From: Micropterix aruncella
Lineage: Eukaryota > Arthropoda > Insecta > Lepidoptera > Micropterigidae
Reading direction: 5' to 3'
Length of the DNA stretch: 64,000 bases
NCBI GenBank assembly: GCA_944548615.1
Contig: OX155965.1
Location: forward strand, 22,844,756 to 22,908,755
Part shown: positions 56,727 to 64,000 of the stretch, piece by piece
How the letters are laid out: the number at the start of each line of letters is the position of its first letter
How positions within the stretch are numbered: the first letter of the stretch is position 1
Translations under genes and position numbers: made by a program
The notes under the pieces: generated by a model
Databases searched by the model: none
Told to the model about the DNA's origin: nothing
The model's input: the letters and a program-made list of their open reading frames with translations, nothing else

Positions 56727-57402
56727 TGTCAACTACAACGGACGAATCCGTCACCTCAGGAAGTTTTAAAGAAATGCTCGTTCTATCTCGCGTTAAGTGA
56801 ACGGAGAAGACTTAGGACAAAACAGTCCACCGTCAAGCTCCGCCACATGCCCGTAAGAGGCCAACGCCTTATCAGCAAGATAACCAGGTATGTTACCCAG
56901 CGGGCTTACACTGACGCCCTTACTTCCAGTTGCGACCAGATTACTCCGGTCACTCGACTGGTTACGAGTTCGGGGTCGCTTGCGCGGTCCTCTCCCTTAC
57001 GAAGTGGTGTAACGGTGTAAACCGAATCTATCGCAGACCACGGCATGCTTTGCCCGGCTGTTCACCCGGAATCGGGTAGCCGATAATCGTTTCAAGAGCA
57101 GTCGCCGTAAAGCCAGCAACCCCCCCCCCCCTCCCGCCCTATAGGAAACAGTACTGCTTCCTGACTCCCCTAACTGTTAGTCAGAATGCACAATCGATTG
57201 GCTTACGCCGCCAGGTGCGCAGGCCATCCAGGGGCGCCAGAAGATTGACTTCTAGGGGAAACTAGCCCTAAGGCCAGAGTCCTACCCGGGCTCACGCTAC
57301 ATGCCGGGAGGCCGCCGGATGGGTGTTGACCCGTAAGTGTGACCAACCCTGAACAAAATGGGTCTTCGTGGCCAACTCAGCAAGGGCCCATTAGCTCCCT
57401 TA
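56727..57402 (-). repeat. R10 repeat, copy G (nested)
   Basis: Full-length. The terminal hairpin ACGGATTCGTCCGT (56738-56751, minus strand) keeps its stem through a paired G-to-A / C-to-T change relative to copy E. It ends at GGGCCCATTAGCTCCC beside the target duplication. A C-run lies at 57120-57132. Confidence 0.85.
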
Positions 57403-58069
57403 GACTTAGAGACAATACAAATCTACTGTACACAGTTCGGAGACAATCTAATGTAGCAGAGCTATGCCAATATGCCCGTCAGAGACCAATACCTTGCGGC
57501 GAGGCACCGGAAACCTAGCGAGCAGCCTTGCCCCCTGACTACCAGTTTGGAAGGATATATCTGTCTGGAATTAACCATCATGATACCTCCTTCCTCGTGT
57601 CTGGTTACAGGTTCGAGGTCGCTTGCGCGGTCCTCTACCTTACGTACCGGTGAAACGGTGTCAACCGAATCTATCGCGGACCACGGCATCCTTTGCCCGA
57701 CTCTTCACCCGGAATCGGGTAGGCGAATTGTCGTTTCAAGGGCAGTCGCCGTTAGGTTAGCAACTACCCCCGCTCTATAGGAAACAATACTGTTTCCAAA
57801 CTCCCCCAGCTGCCAGTCAGAATGCACAATCGATTGGCTGACACCGCAATCGATTGCGCAAACCGTCCAGGCGCGCCCGAAGGTTGACTCCTAGGGCAGA
57901 CTGGCCCGCAGGCCAGAGTCCTACCCGGGCACGTACTTCTGCGTGGAGGCCGCCAGATGGGTGGAGGCCGAAACACATGGGTCTTAGTGGCCAAACTGTA
58001 ACAGGGACCATTAGCTCCCGGATTTATTATTAGTCATTTTTGTTAAATTGTTTACTCCATAAGGTAGGG

Positions 58070-58093
58070 GCCACGGAGTAAGCTGCTCCGTGG
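58070..58093. repeat. Small hairpin between R10 and the 5S-like sequence
   Basis: CCACGGAG, a 7-nt loop, CTCCGTGG. GGTAGGGGCC lies on both sides. Confidence 0.7.
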
Positions 58094-58146
58094 TAGGGGC
58101 CCATCTTAATATCTATTGACAATTATCTTACAGAGGGCCACTTGTA

Positions 58147-58261
58147 TAACTATCACTTGGCAGTACTCAGGCGGTCGTACATCCAAGTACCTACCACGAC
58201 CGACGCTGTTTAACTTCGGTGATCTGACGGGAAGTGTTTTTAACTCGGCTACGGTCGTTAC
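58147..58261 (-). ncRNA. 5S rRNA-like sequence (pseudogene or SINE head)
   Basis: On the minus strand the segment aligns along about 115 nt with 5S rRNA (normally ~120 nt). GTAACGACCGTAGCCGAG starts it, then GATCACCGAAGTTAAACAGC (box A region), GTCGGTCGTGGTAGGTACTT and GGATGTACGACCGCC (box C region). Both internal pol III control regions are recognisable, but several normally fixed positions differ (AAACA for AAGCA, TGTACGACC for TGGGTGACC), so a working rRNA gene is unlikely. It lies next to R10 copy F in the same sense. Confidence 0.75.
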
Positions 58262-58269
58262 AATCAATC

Positions 58270-59200
58270 AATCAATATATTATCATTCAATTTCCGAAAG
58301 GGAGAAGGAACCACAAGGAGAATTTATTGACTATACAAATAAATATAATCACGTAATATATACCAAAATTTCACGCTACAAAAGAAAACAAAAATTGGGA
58401 ATGACGATGATTGTCCGCTGCTTTGACATATTACATACAAATCAAGAATTTATCATAAAAATAAAAGGCTTTTTATCTGCCCTTTTGTCGTAAGATCAAA
58501 AAGGCAGAGAATTTTAGCGACGAGCTGCTTGTACTGCAAAGAAGTTGATGTAAAGGGTCGATTAATACTATAAAGGTATTTGCAATAAAAGAATTTCCCG
58601 TGAGCGTAGTGGTAGGTTGGTCAGAGTACATTTGTAAAAAGACTTCTTACAGGTAGTGTTGAAGATTTCCATGGAGGACACGAAGCAAAAGAGTAAGATT
58701 AAGAACATTTCTAGAGTCTTCGATAGAAAGTAATTCGATTTTTTGCGAAAGATGGAAAGCTCAAACTAAAAAAGATATATTTTCAAAATACGCAAACCGA
58801 GCTATCAGCTATAAAAATCAGCTACAAAATGCGCAGTTTTATTATAGCACATACTTTTGGCTATGGAGTTCTTAAATATTACCGATCGCGGAGGTCGCAG
58901 ACCAGGTGTAGTACGCTATAAAGCCTTTTGTTATGAACTTTTGTATCTCTTTAAAAGGCCAAGCGAAATCGATAATCCTTTGTTGAGTTCGCATATTTGA
59001 GCCTTCTGCTACGGTTTGCCACTTGCAATCATAAATGTCAAGATTCCGACAACCTTCGTGTTGGCCAATCGTGGACGTGGAAACAATATAAAAGTAAAAG
59101 CTTCAATCTCCATCACTTTATTTTCAAAGTTTTGTATGTAGAATACTTCCTATTTTTCGAATAGCTAAGTACGTCGGAAATAAGCGGTTGGTGCACTGTC
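58270..59200. other. No gene recognised
   Basis: AT-rich DNA; the frame ending at 58493 is not supported. Confidence 0.45.
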
Positions 59201-59218
59201 CAGTTTACTAGACACGCT

Positions 59219-59905
59219 GCCCATCCCGCGAATAACCAGGGGGTCTGGTTATTCGCCGGATGGGCAGACAAGTATATTTAAATGACAGCGAGGGTAGTTG
59301 CTGACCTGGTGTCATATATCCATGAAACGATCCATTGGCTACCCGATCCCGAGTAAATATGGCGGGTAAAGGACGCCTCGGCCCGCGATATATTCAAACT
59401 GAATTACAGATTACATCAGGTAGAATCGGTCGGAAACAGTCGGGAGGAGGACAACTCCGGCCATAACTGGTAGTAAAAGCGCCAGGTTGGCCCGCTGGGT
59501 GCACTGCAGTGTCTCGCGGTAAGGCGTTGCTTTTTACGGGCATGTTGGCATAGCTAGATAGTGGACTGTATTCGACCGAAGTCTCTACGCTCACTCCAGG
59601 CTTAACCGCTGGAATGCTAATACCAGCGATCCGTGATTCTCCGTTGCGACAACTCGCAGGCGGCCCATCTCCGTATTTATGCAAGTATGTAATTAAATAC
59701 GAAAAAAAATCGCCTTCATTTAATAAGCCACCATTATACATTAGTATGCGTGCACTAACACCCTCCTACAAAGAAATTATCGAGGGTTGAAAACATGCTG
59801 TCGTGAGTTTCATTCCCATGGCTAGCTTTCTAAGGGTTAAACGACTACATATCGTTATACCTATTTGGAGTGACGGGTTCGCCCGTTATAGATGACACCC
59901 ACTGT
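59219..59905 (+). repeat. R10 repeat, copy H, with foldback 5' end
   Basis: Begins with a 21-bp inverted repeat (59219-59239 / 59245-59265; GCCCATCCCGCGAATAACCA with one mismatch) around a 5-nt loop. The arm sequence is R10 head sequence (compare ATCCGGCGAATAACC at 10277). R10 then continues to GTCTCGCGGTAAGGCGTTGC, is interrupted by about 200 bp (59625-59830), and ends with the perfect hairpin ACGGGTTCGCCCGT (59873-59886). Confidence 0.8.
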
Positions 59906-60087
59906 ACGTAGATGGTATACAAATTTAGCACTCCATAGACCCAGTAAGACTAAGTTCAAAGGTAAATACATTTAATGCTGATCATGAAAAGCTAACCAGC
60001 ATGGTTCGAAAATAAATCCTTTGAAGTCTTCTTATATACTCATTGGATCAAAACAGTCTCGGTCTAACACTCAAGCCCTGGTAACAT

Positions 60088-60255
60088 ACCTGGTTATCTC
60101 GCGGATAAGGCGTTGGCCTCTTACGGGCATGTGGCGTAGCTTGACGGTGGACTGTTTTGTCCTAAGTCTTCTGCGTTTACTTCCAGGGAGATCAACCAAT
60201 CGTTAAAACTTCCTGAGGTGACGGGTTCGCCTGTTGCAGTTAACAGGTCTAGTAG
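60088..60255 (+). repeat. R10 repeat, copy I (hairpin side)
   Basis: TCGCGGATAAGGCGTTGGCC, GGCATGTGGCGTAGCTTGAC, TTTTGTCCTAAGTCTTCTGC and the hairpin ACGGGTTCGCCTGT (60221-60234), where one pair is G-U. Closest to copy G. Confidence 0.8.
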
Positions 60256-60259
60256 TTCT

Positions 60260-61780
60260 GAGTACTGACACGACTCCACTTTTATGTTTGGCAATGACTA
60301 CCAAATGACAATAATAAAAATTGAGTACTTTCACTATTCAATATATTTCAATATATTACTAATGAGCCACCGTACAATACATAGGTATGTATTGGCATTG
60401 TATTAAATCCGTGGACTTTCCTGTCACATAGTTTAGATTTTAGAGGCATGAATATTCATTGGAGAACTTGCACATAAAATATATTCCAATCCAACACATA
60501 CGAGATAATGCGGGCTATGTTCACTTGACACACATTTCTACTGTGGCCTCGCCAAGACATCTTGGAGTTTTGTGACAACAAATTTATCTGTTTATTTTAT
60601 TCATTTATTGATTTTTACCGACAACAATAGAAATATAAATGATATGCTCAATGTTGGATACAGCCTAATTTGCAGAGACAACAATGACAGGCGCAGATGA
60701 AGATTTTTTTTTTAATAGTCGATGAGAACGTTCTTCCTCAGTATTCATAACTACTGGTTTTCAAGACGCTCCCATTTAAGTTTAATTACAGGTATGTAAG
60801 CTATATAAATTATCAGGGAAAAGTATGCCTGTTAGAGTATCAGTCGTGCTAAGTATTTTTAATTGTCGGAACCTTGTACCCTGAGCGGAATTTCGTAATA
60901 TTAGGGATACAATTTTTGAAATTTATGATGCGAATATTAGTAAGACATGCTTCGAGAAAGTGTTGATTGATTAAATAAAGAAATAAATAAATAAATAAAT
61001 ACGCAGACAGCACTGATTGGAAGAAAAGTAATGTTTCCACTGAGGTATTATCTAATTCGGTAGAGATTTCAGCCGAGGAAAACACAATTAGGGTTTCCGT
61101 TTTATATTAGAATAAAAGAGAAGATTTTCGTCGAGGAGGGTAAGTCACGGTCGACAAGCTTTCTGTGAGCGATAGCGATACAAGAAAGTTTAGACGAGTT
61201 AAATTAAACATATTTCGTTTGGAATTAATGATCACTGATCAGGTAGGACGATTGGGCAGAGTTGAGCAAAAGGCCGTGTCTATGTGACCAGTTTCATAAT
61301 TATTATGGTCCTCGATGACTTCCTGTTTTGCTGAGTCTGCTTCCTCTACACCACATCAAAGTACATAAGTACTTGCATATCATATGCAAACAATGGTCAT
61401 TGATTATATAGACAGCGTATTAGATTGTTCAATATCGTACTACAATTTGGCAACCAAGATTTTAATATAAAACGAAACGTGCAGATGCCACTAATTGTTC
61501 CAAAAAAATAATAATCTATCATTACATTCAATATGGCGATGTTCGTGGTATAAGAGTAAGGTGGCGCACTGTAGATGGCGTTTTAAAGACTCCTGTAACC
61601 TAATATAATAATAAGAAACGATTTTCGAAATCATAACTGGTAATATATTAATTTTATCTACATTCATTTTAATATTATATAACAGAGAAGTGTTGGTATA
61701 CAGATATACAGGTTTCAATACGTTGAAGTTCAGATAGACTAATAGATGGCATTCTATCTCTCTTATTATTTCAGTGGTGT
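60260..61780. other. No gene recognised
   Basis: AT-rich DNA with an (AAAT)n run at 60977-61001. TAGATGGC-type motifs at 61571, 61744 and 61805 recall the edges of the following repeat. Confidence 0.45.
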
Positions 61781-61789
61781 AATCAGCAT

Positions 61790-62005
61790 ATATAAAAAAG
61801 CGATAGATGGCATTAAAAAATGAATGTTATTATTGTTTTCATTAGTTAAATTATTGGGTTTTTATAATCAATCAGTCCTTTATAAAAAACGAATTATTAA
61901 ATTGCTATTACTTTGGCGGTCGATGCTATCAGCGCCACTTGTATTTCGCCCATCCGTAATGGTTGCCAAATCGTACTATGAAATTGAGCAATCTAATATG
62001 CAATT
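61790..62005. repeat. Interspersed repeat, pair with 32740-33010
   Basis: GCGATAGATGGCATTAAAAA, TTAAATTATTGGGTTTTTAT, GCTATCAGCGCCACTTGTAT and TTTCGCCCATCCGTAATGG in the same order as at 32.7 kb. Confidence 0.75.
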
Positions 62006-62065
62006 ATGGACATTAGCATCAATATCGGCAGACAGATGTTTACAACAAAAACATCACGATTCAGT

Positions 62066-62368
62066 TTATATTTTTTTTGTGAATACATCACATTACATCG
62101 TATTAAACGCATATTATGCCTAAATTAGAAAAAAACATACCAACGTCGCTGAAATGTAGCATAACCGAGAGTACCTATAGGCAGGAACCTTCAGACTTAC
62201 TTGATATAAAATGACTTTATGATAAACAAAACTAGAATAAATATTTTTTTTGTAAATACATCACGTTACATCGTATTAAAAGCATATTATGCCTAAATTA
62301 GAAAAAAACATACCAACTTCGCTGAAATGTAGCATAACCGAGAGGAACCTTCAGACTTACCTGAAAAA
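62066..62368. repeat. ~175-bp tandem duplication
   Basis: Two direct copies (from 62068 and 62243) share ACATCACATTACATCGTATT/ACATCACGTTACATCGTATT and AACATACCAAC.TCGCTGAAA, with few differences; the first has an extra TACCTATAGGC segment. Confidence 0.85.
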
Positions 62369-62574
62369 AGCGAAAATAAAAACATTTTTTTTAAATTTAT
62401 AAGTACGGAAATATTGAGGATTATGACCATTGATCATTTCAGAAACCTCATTTTAGGAAAGTTTCAATTTTGTTTTTTTTTTTCAAGAGTATTATTACAC
62501 ACAACTAATTCAGATTTAGCATAAAATATACAACAAAATTAGCAGAAAATTTTACCACAACACGGAGTTCAGAG

Positions 62575-62888
62575 AGAAGCTTCACTGGTTGACGACCCAG
62601 GAAAAAAGAGACATGAGAGTTCTTTGCATGCTTTTCAACAGCTTGCAGGGTGCTGCTCCTAATTATCTCAACGGCAGATTTACTGTACTCTCGGCTTATG
62701 GACGCCCTCTGAGATCAAAAGATAACCTGCTACTCTCTATCCCTGGTCACAGCACTGAATTCTTCTCATTTTCTTTCACCGTACATAGAGCCCGTCTTTA
62801 GATTGCTTTGCCGAAAAATGTGAAAACCGCACCAAGCATAACATATTTTAAAAACAGACTCAGAGAACATTTGAAATCATCCACATAA
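62575..62888 (+). pseudogene. LINE RT C-terminal fragment (CR1/L2 type)
   Basis: Translation: KLHWLTTQEKRDMRVLCMLF, NSLQGAAPNYLNGRF, RPLRSKDNLLLSIPGHS, then ALPKNVKTAPSITYFKNRL and REHLKSST. LHWL...R...LCMLFNSLQG.AP.YL and RSLRS.D.LL.VP are the conserved C-terminal blocks of CR1/L2/Rex1-type LINEs. The W of the usual LWNALP block has become TAG (about 62799-62801). No RT core remains upstream. Confidence 0.75.
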
Positions 62889-62889
62889 A

Positions 62890-63700
62890 TTCCCCTTCCC
62901 TTACCATTCTCCTCATTTTATAAACTTTTGCGTCCTCATACTTGTTAGTTTATTTTGGAGTGGCGCATTCTGTGCCCGCATAGAGTTAAATATGTACATT
63001 TTCCTTCCTCTTTGTTTTTTGTTTTATTTGATATACCCTTTATATAGGTTAAGTTAGTATCTACTCGCATATAATGTTCATACAAGAGTATAGGAATAGC
63101 TCTAAAATATTGCCTGCAGGCTTGCCTTTTATTACGAATAAAGCGTTTTATTATTATTATTAATATTAAAATAGACATAAATCTGTAGGCCGAATTTAAA
63201 TTATTTATATATCGTTTAAGGCACGTAAAACTTTAAAAATAGAGGCTACATTAGAAATCAATACATTCCAGTTAAATAACTATAATATAGTGTTATCCTA
63301 TTTATATGTTTTTTATTTTTCAGATTCGTTCGCTAGATATTCCACGAAAACTAAAGAATATTTTTTTTTGTTGCCTTTCCTACATATTTGCAGACCTTAT
63401 CTTAACCTATTCTTTCTGTTTCTGGTATCATTTTGGACTAAACAACACATTAACACTCTTATCTATTCAAAGCAATTGAAGAAATCATAAGAATAGTACC
63501 AAAAAATAGCTTCTGGTTTTCTTTGGCAGTTTTTTTCCAGGGGAGCAACTGATTTAATCCGTCGGAAAAAATAAAAAGATGTACTATTATTGTCTATTGA
63601 TGGCATGTATATGCAAAGTTGAAATATTTTCATTTAATTAATAAAAAATGCCATTAAAAATGACTATCATATCAGCTGGTAAAGAAGTTGTGTTTCTTTA
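62890..63700. other. No gene recognised
   Basis: After the LINE stop, AT-rich DNA ending in a TTATTATTATTATTAATATT stretch near 63150, a plausible LINE tail. A 66-codon frame at 63290-63490 is unsupported. Confidence 0.45.
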
Positions 63701-63703
63701 GAG

Positions 63704-64000
63704 CAGTGGTTTTGACCGGTCGGCAGCGACCTCCGAGGGGTCACAGGTTATCTAAAAAAAAATACAAATTCTTTATTTATTTAATATGCCAACATTAACA
63801 GCTTCGGAAGAAAAATATATTTATTACGTATTTTGCTATTGATTTTATAAAACTTTATGTTGATGGAAACTTTATGGAAACAGTTAGGTACAGATTCGAA
63901 AATGCAACCCCGTTAAAATTAATGTGGTGGTCGCCATTGTTTTTACAAAAACTTTATTTGTTCGACGCCTACAGTTACATCTTCGGAAGAGACTGCGGGG
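63704..64000. mobile_element. hAT-type MITE, copy 2, cut by window end
   Basis: Starts CAGTGGTTTTGACC. Its interior (ATTTATTACGTATTTTGCTA, TTTATAAAACTTTATGTTGA, TATGGAAACAGTTA) is the reverse complement of 34768-35180. The far end lies beyond the window. Confidence 0.8.

Larger units (their letters stand above)
55871..57402 (+). mobile_element. RTE LINE plus R10 insertion with 13-bp target duplication
   Basis: The insert (1532 bp) consists of a 5'-truncated RTE RT frame on the plus strand followed by an R10 copy in the minus sense. Both lie between direct repeats GATTTAGAGACAA (55858-55870) and GACTTAGAGACAA (57403-57415), so they entered as one unit. R10 may therefore be the 3' part of this RTE family (inference). 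Confidence 0.8.
55784..58020 (-). repeat. R10 repeat, copy F, split by a nested insertion
   Basis: Hairpin end at 55784-55870 (AACGG...CCGTT stem at 55784-55799) and the remainder at 57403-58020 (to GACCATTAGCTCCC). Removing 55871-57402 and one of the two GAYTTAGAGACAA copies rebuilds GTCTCTAAGTCTTCTACGCT, matching GTCCTAAGTCTTCT of copies G and I. Confidence 0.85.

Noticed and set aside
58147..58261. Functional 5S rRNA gene
   Set aside because: Several core positions normally fixed in 5S differ, so it is annotated as 5S-like only.

Overview
The window reads as AT-rich insect DNA, most probably from a moth or butterfly. I see no intact host gene, rRNA operon, tRNA or CRISPR array. The lepidopteran call rests on sequence I recognise: an interspersed repeat beginning ACCGACTTC + A-run + GGAGGAGG (7.1, 28.4 and 37.8 kb), an RTE-type LINE tail ending in a GAT/ATC triplet run (22.7 kb), and a Helitron whose termini match a family common in Lepidoptera. 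Almost everything that can be annotated is mobile DNA at different stages of decay, and this density with nested insertions suggests heterochromatin or a W chromosome (inference).

Layout. 0-5 kb: a long APE-type LINE reverse-transcriptase (RT) ORF on the minus strand, then the 3' part of a LINE carrying a restriction-like endonuclease. 5-17 kb: LINE tails, copies of a 600-900 bp repeat that I call R10, and MITE-like repeats. 17-22 kb: an RNase H LINE fragment, a CpG-rich inverted-repeat element, and a complete Tc1-type transposon (20261-21615) with perfect inverted repeats, TA flanks and an uninterrupted transposase. 22-35 kb: a second RT ORF broken by one frameshift, more R10 copies, degraded LINE fragments and a hAT-type MITE with an 8-bp target duplication. 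36-38.8 kb: repeats and one speculative first exon. 39091-45264: a full-length autonomous-type Helitron (minus strand) with both termini, a TATA box and all Rep/helicase motifs, but three frameshifts. 46-49 kb: another LINE, almost identical to the one at 7.7 kb. 49.5-50.9 kb: the only host-gene remnant, pieces of a CLIP-domain serine protease, split by an inserted element. 51-54 kb: LINE fragments, including a second copy of the 3.3 kb element. 55.5-58.3 kb: an (AT)73 tract, a nested RTE/R10 insertion with a 13-bp target duplication, and a 5S rRNA-like sequence. 59-64 kb: two R10 copies, a tandem duplication, a LINE tail and a second hAT MITE running off the window.

The genes do not form a pathway; each coding stretch serves its own element. 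The elements most likely to be recent are the Tc1 copy (intact), the LINE pair at 7.7/47.4 kb (a handful of differences) and the Helitron (frameshifts mainly at simple-sequence tracts). The most unusual signals are the R10 family (ten copies, with a terminal UUCG-loop hairpin that covaries), its linkage to an RTE LINE inside one target duplication, the 5S-like sequence beside it, and the protease-then-CLIP order of the host pseudogene. Similarity statements come from reading the sequence by eye; no alignment or database search was run.
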